Assembly: GCA_029547045.1 (NCBI GenBank)
Contig: JAKPQL010000135.1
Location: 1 to 46,879, forward strand
DNA length: 46,879 bases
Source of the DNA: Deltaproteobacteria bacterium
Lineage (GTDB): Bacteria > Desulfobacterota > Desulfomonilia > UBA1062
Direction: 5' to 3'
The notes beneath the pieces are model-generated. The model did no database searches and was not told the origin of the DNA. It saw only the letters and a program-made list of their open reading frames with translations. The translations under genes were made by a program, and so were the position numbers. Shown piece by piece: positions 8,618 through 16,923 of this stretch (position 1 is its first letter; every line of letters begins with the position of its first letter).

Positions 8618-10108
8618 ATGGCTGAGAAGGATCAGCAGAAGGAACAGGCACAGACACAAACCGTCCAGGAGGAGAAGAGCCTCCTGGATCAGATCATCGA
8701 CCAGGGCCGCATGGCCCGTGACGAGAGCCAGCGCGCCCGCGCCAAGGACCTTATCGGCGAGTTCGTGAGCCAGGTCATGGAGGGCGCCATGGTGGTGTCC
8801 AAGGACACCGAGGCCATGATCAACGCGCGCATCGCCCAGATCGACAAACTCCTCTCCGACCAGCTCAACGAGGTCATGCACCACGAGGACTTCCAGAAGC
8901 TCGAGGCCTCCTGGCGCGGGCTGTTCTACCTGGTGAGCCAGAGCGAGACGGGAGAGAAGCTCAAGATCCGGGTGATGAACGCCACCAAGAGCGAGCTCCT
9001 CAAGGACATGGAGAAGGCCACCGAGTTCGACCAGTCGACGCTCTTCAAGAAGATTTACGAGGAGGAGTTCGGCATGTTCGGCGGCGCCTCCTACGGGGCC
9101 CTCATCGGCGACTACGAGTTCGGCAACCATCCGCAGGACCTCTCGCTCCTCGAGAAGATCTCCCAGGTGGCGGCTGCGGCCCACGCGCCCTTCATCTCCG
9201 CGGCCTCACCCAAGATGTTCAACCTGGACACCTATACCGAGCTGGGCCAGCCCCGAGACCTGGCCAAGATCTTCCAGAGCGTTGATTACGCCAAGTGGAA
9301 GTCGTTCCGCGACTCCGAGGACTCCCGCTATGTGGCCCTGGTTCTGCCGCACGTGCTGTCCCGGCTTCCCTACGGCGCAGCCAACGTGCCCGTGGAGGCC
9401 TTCAACTTCGAGGAGGACGTCACGGGCACCGAGCACGACAAGTACCTCTGGGGCAACGCGGCCTATGCCCTGGGCACGAGGCTCACCGACGCCTTCGCCA
9501 AGTTCCACTGGACCGCGGCAATCCGGGGCGTGGAGGGAGGCGGCCTGGTGCAGGGCCTGCCGGTCCACACCTTCAAGACCGACGAGGGCGACGTGGCGCT
9601 CAAGTGCCCCACCGAGATCGCCATCACGGACCGCCGGGAAAAGGAGCTCGCTGACCTCGGTTTCGTGCCGCTCGTGCACTGCAAGGGCACGGACTACGCG
9701 GCCTTCTTTAGCACCCAGACCGCGAACAAGCCCAAGACCTACGACACGGACGCGGCCAATGCCAACGCAAGGCTCTCGGCGCAGCTCCAGTACATCCTCG
9801 CCATCAGCCGGTTCGCCCACTACCTGAAGTCCATCATGCGCGACAAGATCGGGAGCTTCATGACCCGCAAGGACGCAGAGGACTTCCTGAACCGGTGGAT
9901 CAGCAAGTACGTCCTGCTCGACGACAGCGCGGGCCAGGAGATAAAGGCCAGCTACCCGCTCCGCGAGGCCCGGGTGGACGTTGCCGAGATACCCGGCAAG
10001 CCGGGCTGCTACCGGGCGGTCGCCTTCCTCAAGCCGCACTACCAGCTCGACGAGCTCTCCGTGTCCCTGCGCCTGGTGGCGGACCTCCCGCCTCCAGCCA
10101 AGGGCTAG
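8618..10108 (+). CDS. tssC: T6SS sheath large subunit TssC (VipB)
   Basis: TssC is the main building block of the contractile sheath; ClpV disassembles contracted sheaths through it. The 496-residue length is standard. Signatures include 'MHHEDFQKLEASWRGLFYL', 'YGALIGDYEFG', 'AAAAHAPFISAASP', 'RLPYG', 'FNFEED' and 'YLWGNAAYALG'. The complete C-terminal region after about residue 365, including the segment 'RVDVAEIPGKPGCYRA' and the final strands, is present; this is the part that makes the handshake between sheath rings. A GGGGGAAGG site precedes the ATG. An 89-base gap separates it from hcp. Confidence 0.97.
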   Translation: MAEKDQQKEQAQTQTVQEEKSLLDQIIDQGRMARDESQRARAKDLIGEFVSQVMEGAMVVSKDTEAMINARIAQIDKLLSDQLNEVMHHEDFQKLEASWRGLFYLVSQSETGEKLKIRVMNATKSELLKDMEKATEFDQSTLFKKIYEEEFGMFGGASYGALIGDYEFGNHPQDLSLLEKISQVAAAAHAPFISAASPKMFNLDTYTELGQPRDLAKIFQSVDYAKWKSFRDSEDSRYVALVLPHVLSRLPYGAANVPVEAFNFEEDVTGTEHDKYLWGNAAYALGTRLTDAFAKFHWTAAIRGVEGGGLVQGLPVHTFKTDEGDVALKCPTEIAITDRREKELADLGFVPLVHCKGTDYAAFFSTQTANKPKTYDTDAANANARLSAQLQYILAISRFAHYLKSIMRDKIGSFMTRKDAEDFLNRWISKYVLLDDSAGQEIKASYPLREARVDVAEIPGKPGCYRAVAFLKPHYQLDELSVSLRLVADLPPPAKG

Positions 10109-10180
10109 GCCTTGCGTGATATCAGACGCTGCTTTGCCGGATCGGGCTGAACGGACGAATTCGAGTATCCGAACAGAGAA

Positions 10181-10188
10181 AAAGGAGG
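10181..10188 (+). promoter_or_regulatory. Strong ribosome binding site of hcp
   Basis: AAAGGAGG lies 9 bases before the hcp ATG, within an A-rich stretch (about 10175-10197) that should be free of structure. It is one of the best Shine-Dalgarno sites in the window, in line with the high Hcp demand of a T6SS. No convincing -35/-10 pair was found in the 89-base gap after tssC, so hcp is probably read from the upstream operon and boosted at translation. Confidence 0.7.
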
Positions 10189-10197
10189 GAAGAATAT

Positions 10198-10695
10198 ATG
10201 GCTTTTGATGCATTCTTGAAGGTAGACGGTATCCCGGGCGAGAGCTCCGACGACAAGCACAAGGACTGGATCGAGGTCCTCTCCTACAGCCACGGGGTGT
10301 CCCAGCCAGCATCCGGTTCTGCGAGCACGGCGGGCGGCAGGACGGCCGAACGGTGCAACCACCAGGACTTCTCCATCGTGAAGGCCCTGGACAAGGCGTC
10401 GCCCAAGCTGGCCCTGGCGTGCTGCAACGGCACCCACATCAAGGAGGTGAAGCTCGAGCTCTGCAGGGCCGCCGGCGACAAGACCAAGTACATGGAGTAC
10501 AAGCTCTCGGACGCCATCGTCACCTCGGTGAGGCCCGGCGGGTCCGCCCAGGGCGGCGAGACCCTGCCGCTGGAGGAGGTCTCCTTCAGCTACGGCAAGA
10601 TCGAGTGGACGTACACCGCCACCGACCCGAAGACCGGAAAGGCCTCGGGCGACGTGAAGTCGAACTGGGACCTCACGGCGAACAAGGGCGCGTAA
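10198..10695 (+). CDS. hcp: T6SS inner tube protein Hcp (TssD)
   Basis: Hcp hexamers stack into the tube that is fired by the sheath and can carry effectors in their lumen. The 165-residue protein has the family start 'FDAFLKVDGIPGES', the 'IEVLSYSHGVSQP' segment, 'FSIVKALDKASPKL' and 'YMEYKLSDAIVTSV', and the usual C-terminal strand 'VSFSYGKIEWTYT'. It has four cysteines (C53, C75, C76, C89), including a CC pair. It sits after tssC with its own strong ribosome site and is followed by a stable hairpin, so its mRNA may be uncoupled from the flanking genes. No C-terminal effector extension is present. Confidence 0.96.
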   Translation: MAFDAFLKVDGIPGESSDDKHKDWIEVLSYSHGVSQPASGSASTAGGRTAERCNHQDFSIVKALDKASPKLALACCNGTHIKEVKLELCRAAGDKTKYMEYKLSDAIVTSVRPGGSAQGGETLPLEEVSFSYGKIEWTYTATDPKTGKASGDVKSNWDLTANKGA

Positions 10696-10762
10696 GGCCG
10701 GCGCACCGAGGGAGGCGGCCTTCAGAACGGTCAGCACCACACCATGACCATGAACTGTGGGC

Positions 10763-10797
10763 CGGGTTCGCGGGGCACATGTGCCCCGTGCAACCCG
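10763..10797 (+). other. Stable RNA hairpin between hcp and tssE
   Basis: The 143-base gap after hcp contains an 18-base perfect palindrome (10771-10788, core GGGGCACATGTGCCCC). It is extended by outer pairs into a stem of about 15 base pairs from 10763-10777 to 10782-10797, with one bulged C at 10791, one G-U pair and a CATG loop. No T-run follows, so it is not a standard Rho-independent terminator. Placement just after the most abundant T6SS product suggests a 3' stability element or partial attenuator that raises hcp over tssE-tssH. That role is inference; the palindrome itself is directly visible and could alternatively bind a dimeric regulator as DNA. Confidence 0.6.
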
Positions 10798-10838
10798 TCC
10801 CCTGAAAACAGGCTGTCCTCCCGAGCCTCACACAACCA

Positions 10839-11306
10839 TTGACCCACGAGAACCTCCAGGCATCCATCCTCGACAGGCTCATCGACGACGAGCCAGAGGC
10901 ATCATCGGAACCCGTCCAGCTCCGTCTCCTCAGCATGCGGCAGATCAAGGCCTGCGTTATCCGCGACCTTGAGAAGCTCCTCAACACGAGGCGCATCATC
11001 GAGCAGCCCCCGGCGGAATTCGCCGAGCTCAACCGCTCCGTGTACGCATACGGCATCAAGGACTACACCTCGCTCAACCCGCGGAGCGCCTCGGTGCGCA
11101 AGCTCCTCCGACAGGACATCGAGCGGTCCATCGCCCGCTGGGAACCGAGGCTCAGGAACGTAAAGGTGCAGCTCGAGCAGGACCAGAAGACCCACAGCCT
11201 CCGCTTCAGGATCAACGCGGTCCTCATCATCGAGCCCGAGAAGGAGCCGGTGCAGTTCGACACCTTCTTCGACATCAACAGGGGGGAATACCTCATAACA
11301 CGATAG
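10839..11306 (+). CDS. tssE: T6SS baseplate wedge protein TssE (gp25-like)
   Basis: TssE is the T4 gp25-like wedge protein that nucleates sheath polymerisation. The 155-residue product has the family N-terminus ('SILDRLIDDEPEA'), the central helix 'IKACVIRDLEKLLNTRR', and 'IERSIARWEPRLRNVKV' followed by 'FRINAVL', which are the gp25 core. The start is uncertain: TTG at 10839 is the only start codon in frame after a stop at 10803 that keeps the conserved N-terminus, but it has no visible Shine-Dalgarno site. It follows the hairpin at 10763-10797. tssF starts 14 bases after the stop. Confidence 0.9.
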   Translation: MTHENLQASILDRLIDDEPEASSEPVQLRLLSMRQIKACVIRDLEKLLNTRRIIEQPPAEFAELNRSVYAYGIKDYTSLNPRSASVRKLLRQDIERSIARWEPRLRNVKVQLEQDQKTHSLRFRINAVLIIEPEKEPVQFDTFFDINRGEYLITR

Positions 11307-11319
11307 GGGACCACGAGGA

Positions 11320-13119
11320 ATGGACGACACCCTGCTCCAGTACTACGAGCGAGAGCTGACCTACATCCGCGAGATGGGGGCCGAGTTCGCGAAGAAGTAC
11401 CCCAAGATCGCGGGAAGGCTCCAGCTCGAGGCGGACAAGTGCGAGGATCCGCACACCGAGCGGCTCATCGAGGCCTTTGCCCTGCTGTGCGGGCGCATCC
11501 GCCACAAGATCGACGACGATTTCCCCGAGATCACCGAAAGCCTGTTCCAGATCATCTATCCCCACTACATCAGCCCCATCCCCTCCATGACCGTGGTCAG
11601 GTTCGATCCCGTGAGGCAGACTCTCCCGGCCTCGGGCCTCACCATAGAGAAGGGGACGCAGCTCTACTCGAAGCCCGTGGGTGGGACCGCCTGCCAGTTC
11701 TCCACGGCATACCCGACCGTGCTCTGGCCCGTGGACCTCACCGGGGCAGGCTTCCGGGACATGAAGAGGTTGAGGGAAGGGGCCCAGCAGACGCTGTGGA
11801 TACAGCTCAGGTGCTTCAACAACCTGACCATGCCCCAGGTGGGGTTCGATACACTCAGGTTCTACCTGAACGGTTCACACCAGAACATGTTCGCGCTCTA
11901 CGAGCTGCTCTTCAACAACGTGGTAGCCATCGAGTTCGAGACGACAGGCAGGGACGGCACGAAGAAGATCGTTTCATCCGGTCCCGATGCTATCCGGCAG
12001 GTGGGGTTTGATCCGGACGAGGTGCTCATCCCCGCGTCCCCCCGATCGTTTCCGGGCTACCTCACGCTCTTCGAGTACTTCTGCTTCCCGGAGAAGTTCC
12101 TGTTCTTCGACCTTGCTGGCTTCGAGGCGATCAGGGAACTGGCCTCAACAGACACGGTGGACGTATTCATCTACCTGGACCGGCCCGCCAGGCACGGCCT
12201 CGTCGTGAATGAGGACACCTTCTGCCTGAATGCAGCACCGGCGGTGAACCTGTTCAGGAAGACCGCCGAACCCATCCGGGTGGAGCGACAGCTCTCCGAG
12301 TACCGGGTCATCCCCGACCTGCGCAGGCAGGATGCATTGGAGGTCTACTACATCGACCGGGTGGTCTCGACCTCGCCTTCGCAGCCCGGCAGGACCATTG
12401 ACATTAGGCCCTTCTACTCCACGAGGCATCACCTGGAGGAGGGCCAGAAGGGGGCATCCTTCTGGCACATGAGGAGGACGCTGTCCGGGAGGAAGGGTGA
12501 CAGCGGCACCGAGATATACCTGAGCTTCGCGGATGCGGCCTTCAACTCGATGGACCCGGGCTTCGAGGTTATCACGGTGCATACCGTGTGTACGAACCGC
12601 GACCTCCCCGCCAGGCTGCCCTTCGGCGACGCGGCCGGCGACTTCAGCCTGGACACCGCCATGCCGGTGGCGAAGATCACCTGCCTCATCAAGCCGACCC
12701 CCACGCGCAGGCCGGGCCTGAAGGGGGCGCTCCAGTGGCGGCTGATCTCGCACCTGAGCCTGAACTATCTCTCCTTGGTGGAGGGCGGGGAGGGGGCCCT
12801 CCAGGAGCTCCTGAGGCTCTATGACTTCGAGAACAGCCCGTCCACCGCCCAGCAGATCGCAGGCATCACCTCCATCTCTTCCGAACACGTGACGCGCCGG
12901 ATGGGGCGGTCCTTCTGCAGGGGCATGCACGTCACCCTCACCCTCGACGAGGACAAGTTCGTGGGTGCCGGGCTGTACCTGTTCGCCTCGGTGCTGGAAC
13001 GGTTCCTGGCCCAGTACGTTTCGGTGAACTCCTTCACCCAGCTCGAGGTGAAGACCCTGCAGAGGAAAGAGGCTCTGAAGAAGTGGCCGCCAAGAAACGG
13101 CAAGCGAATCCTCCTGTAG
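11320..13119 (+). CDS. tssF: T6SS baseplate protein TssF (VasA/ImpG)
   Basis: TssF forms the baseplate wedge with TssG, TssE and TssK. The 599-residue protein has normal family length and shows the hallmark N-terminus 'LLQYYERELTYIREMGAEFA' followed by 'KYPKIAGRLQLE' and 'DPHTERLIEAFALLCGRIRHKIDDDFPEI'. Further family segments are 'YPHYISPIPSMTVVRF' and, near the C-terminus, 'RSFCRGMHVTLTLDEDKFVGAGLYLFASVLERFL'. The start follows GGGGA at suitable distance. It overlaps tssG by 37 bases. Confidence 0.96.
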   Translation: MDDTLLQYYERELTYIREMGAEFAKKYPKIAGRLQLEADKCEDPHTERLIEAFALLCGRIRHKIDDDFPEITESLFQIIYPHYISPIPSMTVVRFDPVRQTLPASGLTIEKGTQLYSKPVGGTACQFSTAYPTVLWPVDLTGAGFRDMKRLREGAQQTLWIQLRCFNNLTMPQVGFDTLRFYLNGSHQNMFALYELLFNNVVAIEFETTGRDGTKKIVSSGPDAIRQVGFDPDEVLIPASPRSFPGYLTLFEYFCFPEKFLFFDLAGFEAIRELASTDTVDVFIYLDRPARHGLVVNEDTFCLNAAPAVNLFRKTAEPIRVERQLSEYRVIPDLRRQDALEVYYIDRVVSTSPSQPGRTIDIRPFYSTRHHLEEGQKGASFWHMRRTLSGRKGDSGTEIYLSFADAAFNSMDPGFEVITVHTVCTNRDLPARLPFGDAAGDFSLDTAMPVAKITCLIKPTPTRRPGLKGALQWRLISHLSLNYLSLVEGGEGALQELLRLYDFENSPSTAQQIAGITSISSEHVTRRMGRSFCRGMHVTLTLDEDKFVGAGLYLFASVLERFLAQYVSVNSFTQLEVKTLQRKEALKKWPPRNGKRILL

Positions 13120-14159
13120 GAACCATTTCCCTGAGGGACCGGCTCTTCCGGGAGTTCCACAGGTTTTCCTTCTTCCATGCGGTGCATCTGCTGGAGAGCC
13201 TTTCTCCGGAGAAGGAGCCTCTCGGCACCGGTCTGACGCCGGACCGTGAGGCGGTGCGCTTCTCAGTGAAGCCCGGACTTGCCTTCCCTGCCGCGGAGAT
13301 TGCCGGGCTCGTGGACAACGGGGCTGACACGCCCGCGGACATGGCAGTGACCTTCCTCGGGCTCATCGGTCCTTCCGGCGTGCTGCCCTACTGGTACACC
13401 GAACTCGCCCTGGAGCGCCAGAAGCAGAAGGACAGCTCTCTGTCCGCCTTTCTCGATATCTTCCATCACCGCCTGGTGACCCTGTTCTACCTGGCATGGA
13501 AGAAACAGCGCTTCCCCGAGAACTATGTGCCGGGGGGACACGACAGGCTCACGGGCTATCTCCTGAGCCTGTGCGGGCTGGGCACCGAAGGCATGTCCGA
13601 CAAGATCGGCCTTCCCGCCGAATCCCTGGCGTTCTACACCGGGCTCTTCTCCACGCGGCCTCCGACGGCCGCAGGCATAGAGGCAGCCGTTTCCTACCTC
13701 TCCGGTGTCCGTGCAGAGGTTGTGGAGTTCATCGAGCGTATCATCCCCCTGAGCGACGAGGACCACACCCGTCTCGGTGCTGCGAATGCACGTCTCGGCG
13801 AGGACGCCCTGTGTGGCAGCTACGTGTGGGACCGCGAGACCAAGTTCCTCGTGGAGCTCGGACCCATGGGGTTTGACGACTTCATGCGGTTCCTTCCGGG
13901 CGGGGCCATGCTGAAGCCCATCTTCTCGCTGGTCAGGTACCGGGTGGGTATGGAATACGAGTTCGACCTGAAGGTGGTTCTGAACAGGGACGAGGTGCCT
14001 CCCTGCACGCTGGGAGGGGACAGCAGGCTGGGAATGACGAGCTGGCTGCTCAGGCCCGGAAGCGTTCCGGATCGGGACGTGTTCATAACCATCGGCGAAG
14101 ACCAGGTAATGCGGGGTGGATGGGGTGTTGAGGGAAAAAGACCTAGACCGGAGGTTTGA
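13083..14159 (+). CDS. tssG: T6SS baseplate protein TssG (VasB/ImpH)
   Basis: TssG pairs with two TssF copies in each baseplate wedge. The 358-residue protein has the family start 'LFREFHRFSFFHAVHLLESL', 'LGLIGPSGVLPYWYTELALERQKQKD', 'FLDIFHHRLVTLFYLAW' and 'YTGLFSTRPPTAAGIEAAVSYLSGVRAEV'. The GTG at 13083 lies inside the end of tssF, giving a 37-base overlap. No later methionine would keep the conserved N-terminus, so translation is probably coupled to tssF. About 100 bases with a structured leader separate it from tssH. Confidence 0.93.
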   Translation: MAAKKRQANPPVGTISLRDRLFREFHRFSFFHAVHLLESLSPEKEPLGTGLTPDREAVRFSVKPGLAFPAAEIAGLVDNGADTPADMAVTFLGLIGPSGVLPYWYTELALERQKQKDSSLSAFLDIFHHRLVTLFYLAWKKQRFPENYVPGGHDRLTGYLLSLCGLGTEGMSDKIGLPAESLAFYTGLFSTRPPTAAGIEAAVSYLSGVRAEVVEFIERIIPLSDEDHTRLGAANARLGEDALCGSYVWDRETKFLVELGPMGFDDFMRFLPGGAMLKPIFSLVRYRVGMEYEFDLKVVLNRDEVPPCTLGGDSRLGMTSWLLRPGSVPDRDVFITIGEDQVMRGGWGVEGKRPRPEV

Positions 14160-14161
14160 AC

Positions 14162-14212
14162 GGGTCAGGCCCCTGGCATGGGAGAATCTGCATGCCAGAA
14201 GAGGCATGACCC
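14162..14212 (+). other. Nested hairpin in the leader of tssH
   Basis: The tssG-tssH gap holds three nested inverted arms: GGGTCA (14162-14167) with TGACCC (14207-14212), GCC (14169/14171) with GGC (14203-14205), and CTGGCATG (14173-14180) with CATGCCAG (14191-14198). The inner stem is a perfect 8 pairs around a 10-base loop. A run of six T lies at about 14232-14237, some 20 bases after the structure, too far for a canonical terminator. The tssH ribosome site (AAAGGAG) follows. Likely a stability or attenuation element setting ClpV level; the role is inference. Confidence 0.5.
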
Positions 14213-14261
14213 ATTCGGTTCGCCGGTTTCAGTTTTTTATCTGTGATCGAAAGGAGAGGCC

Positions 14262-16898
14262 ATGGCAGTGTCCAATCTGAAGACATTGATCGGGAAGCTG
14301 AACGCCACCTGCAGGGGTACCCTGGAGTCGGCAGCGGGTCTGTGCATGTCCCATACCCATTATGAAGTGGACCTGGAGCACTTCCTCCTCAAGCTCCTTG
14401 ACCTCAAGGACACGGACTTTCACAAGATACTGAGACACTTCGAGGTCAATGCCGACCGTCTCACCGCAGACTTCGCCCGTGCCCTGGAGGGCTTCAAGAC
14501 GGGCAATGCCCGGACGCCGGTCTTTTCGCCCCAGATCCCGAAGATGATTCAGGAAGCATGGATGCTCGCCTCCATCGAGTTTGCGGACGACGTGGTCCGC
14601 TCGGGCCACATCGTGCTGGCGCTGCTCGAGAACGAGCAGACCGCCAGGCTGCTCGTCTCGGACTCCGATCTGCTGAGAAAGATCAAGGTGGAGACCCTTC
14701 GGGAGTCCCTCATGGACATCGTCAGGGGCTCTGCAGAGGACAGGGAGGCGGCCCAGGCGGCCGCTGTTCCGGGCGCACCCGAAAAGGGCAAGCCCGCGGG
14801 CACCAAGGCCCTGGACCAGTTCACCATCAACCTCACGGCGCAGGCCAAGGCCGGCAAGATCGACCCGGTGCTTGGCCGCGACTTCGAGGTGCGCCAGATG
14901 GTGGACATCCTCATCCGGCGCCGCCAGAACAACCCCATCCTCACGGGCGAGGCCGGGGTGGGAAAGACCGCCGTGGTGGAGGGCTTCGCCATGCGGGTGG
15001 CCGAGGGCGACGTACCGCCGGCGCTGCAGGGCGTGGAGATCCGCTCGCTCGACCTTGGCCTGCTCCAGGCAGGGGCGGGTGTGAAGGGTGAGTTCGAGAA
15101 CCGGCTGAAGTCGGTCATCAACGAGGTGAAGGGCTCTCCGACACCCATCATCCTGTTCATCGACGAGGCGCACACGCTCATCGGCGCGGGCGGCTCGGCG
15201 GGAATGGGCGATGCGGCCAACCTGCTCAAGCCGGCGCTCGCACGGGGCGAGCTCCGCACCATCGCGGCCACCACCTGGGCCGAGTACAAGAAGTACTTCG
15301 AGAAGGATGCGGCGCTGGCCCGGCGCTTCCAGGTGGTGAAGGTGGAGGAGCCCGACGAGGAGAAAGCCCTGGTCATGATGCGGGGTGTGGCGCCCTTCCT
15401 GGAGAACCACCACAAGGTCATGATCACGGACGAGGCCCTCGAGAGCACGGTGCGGCTGTCACACCGCTACATATCCGGCAGGCAGCTGCCGGACAAGGCA
15501 GTGAGCGTTCTGGACACGGCCTGCGCCCGGGTGGCCATCGGGCTCACCACGAGCCCTGGCGCCGTGGAGGAGGCGACGCGCCGCATCAACCACATACGGA
15601 GCGAGCTCAAGGCCCTGGAGAAGGAGACCATGGTGGGCATCGACCATGGGGAAAAGATCAAGACCCTGGAAAAGGAGCTCAAGGATACCGAGAAGCGGCT
15701 GGAGGCACTGGACAAGAAGTGGAAGGCCGAGCTCGAGGTGGCAACCAGGATCCTGGATACCCGCAGGGAGATCCATGACCTCCATGAGAAGGACCCCAAG
15801 AGCAAGGACCTTGCGAAGAAGCAGAAGGAGCTCAAGGACTTAGAGAGGCAGCTCGCCAAGGTCCAGGGAGACGAACCCCTGGTGTCCGTGGCTGTGACAG
15901 GCCAGACCATCTCCGAGGTGATCTCCGGCTGGACCGGCATCCCGGTCGGGCGCATGATGGCGGACGAGATCGCTACCGTGCTCAACATGGAGAACCTGCT
16001 CAAGGAGCGCATCATCGGCCAGGATCACGCGCTCGCCGCGGTGGCCCAGATGATCCAGACCGCGCACGCCGGCATCGAGGACCCCTCGAAACCCACCGCG
16101 GTCTTCATGTTCGTGGGCACGAGCGGCGTGGGCAAGACCGAGACCGCGCTCGCACTGTCCGAGCTGCTCTACGGCGGCGAGGAGAACGTGATCACCATCA
16201 ACATGTCCGAGTACCAGGAGGCCCACACGGTCTCCAGCCTCAAGGGCTCGCCCCCGGGCTACGTGGGCTACGGCGAGGGCGGGGTGCTCACCGAGGCGGT
16301 GAGGCGCAGGCCTTACAGCGTGGTGCTCCTCGACGAGGTGGAGAAGGCCCACCCGGACGTGCTGGAGCTCTTCTACCAGGTCTTCGACAAGGGCAGGATG
16401 GAGGATGGGGAGGGCCGCGAGATCGACTTCCGCAACACGCTCATCATCCTCACCTCGAATGTGGGCACGGACACCATCATGAAGGCCTGCGCCGACGAGG
16501 AGACAAGGCCAGGCCCGGAGGCCCTTGTGGACCTGATCAGGCCGGAGCTCGTCAAGGTCTTCAAGCCGGCGTTCCTCGGCAGGCTCAAGGTGGTGCCTTT
16601 CTATCCCATCACGGACGAGATCATGCGGCTCATCACGAAGCTCAAGCTGAACCGCATCAGGAAGCGCATGATGGCGAACAGCAAGGTCGCCTTCGAGTTC
16701 GGCGACGAGATCGTGGAATCGATCGCCAGACGGTGCACCGAGGTGGACAGCGGGGCGCGCAACGTGGACCACATCCTCACCAACACGCTCCTGCCCGACA
16801 TGTCGAAGGAGATCCTCTCCCGCATGGCGAAAGGCGAGGCGATCAGGTCCGTGAAGGTGGCCATCGACGGGGCAGGGTTCAGGTTCAGTATCAGCTGA
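14262..16898 (+). CDS. clpV: T6SS AAA+ sheath-recycling ATPase TssH (ClpV)
   Basis: ClpV extracts TssC from contracted sheaths so that subunits can be reused. The 878-residue protein has an N-terminal Clp_N domain (about 1-160), AAA module 1 with Walker A GEAGVGKT and 'LFIDEAHTLIGAG', a coiled-coil M-domain (about 445-535), and AAA module 2 with Walker A GTSGVGKT and 'VVLLDEVEKAHPDV', then the ClpB D2 C-terminal domain. Both ATPase sites look intact. Length matches ClpV, and the position beside TagJ, tssB and tssC identifies it as ClpV rather than ClpB. The ATG has an AAAGGAG site. Confidence 0.96.
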   Translation: MAVSNLKTLIGKLNATCRGTLESAAGLCMSHTHYEVDLEHFLLKLLDLKDTDFHKILRHFEVNADRLTADFARALEGFKTGNARTPVFSPQIPKMIQEAWMLASIEFADDVVRSGHIVLALLENEQTARLLVSDSDLLRKIKVETLRESLMDIVRGSAEDREAAQAAAVPGAPEKGKPAGTKALDQFTINLTAQAKAGKIDPVLGRDFEVRQMVDILIRRRQNNPILTGEAGVGKTAVVEGFAMRVAEGDVPPALQGVEIRSLDLGLLQAGAGVKGEFENRLKSVINEVKGSPTPIILFIDEAHTLIGAGGSAGMGDAANLLKPALARGELRTIAATTWAEYKKYFEKDAALARRFQVVKVEEPDEEKALVMMRGVAPFLENHHKVMITDEALESTVRLSHRYISGRQLPDKAVSVLDTACARVAIGLTTSPGAVEEATRRINHIRSELKALEKETMVGIDHGEKIKTLEKELKDTEKRLEALDKKWKAELEVATRILDTRREIHDLHEKDPKSKDLAKKQKELKDLERQLAKVQGDEPLVSVAVTGQTISEVISGWTGIPVGRMMADEIATVLNMENLLKERIIGQDHALAAVAQMIQTAHAGIEDPSKPTAVFMFVGTSGVGKTETALALSELLYGGEENVITINMSEYQEAHTVSSLKGSPPGYVGYGEGGVLTEAVRRRPYSVVLLDEVEKAHPDVLELFYQVFDKGRMEDGEGREIDFRNTLIILTSNVGTDTIMKACADEETRPGPEALVDLIRPELVKVFKPAFLGRLKVVPFYPITDEIMRLITKLKLNRIRKRMMANSKVAFEFGDEIVESIARRCTEVDSGARNVDHILTNTLLPDMSKEILSRMAKGEAIRSVKVAIDGAGFRFSIS

Positions 16899-16923
16899 GA
16901 GAATCTTCATCAGGGAGAAACCG

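Noticed and set aside
8033-9184. Minus-strand open frame opposite tssB and tssC
   Set aside because: Antisense to two unmistakable sheath genes, no ribosome site.
10763-10797. hcp-tssE hairpin as an intrinsic terminator
   Set aside because: No T-run follows the stem and essential baseplate genes lie downstream; kept as a structural element only.
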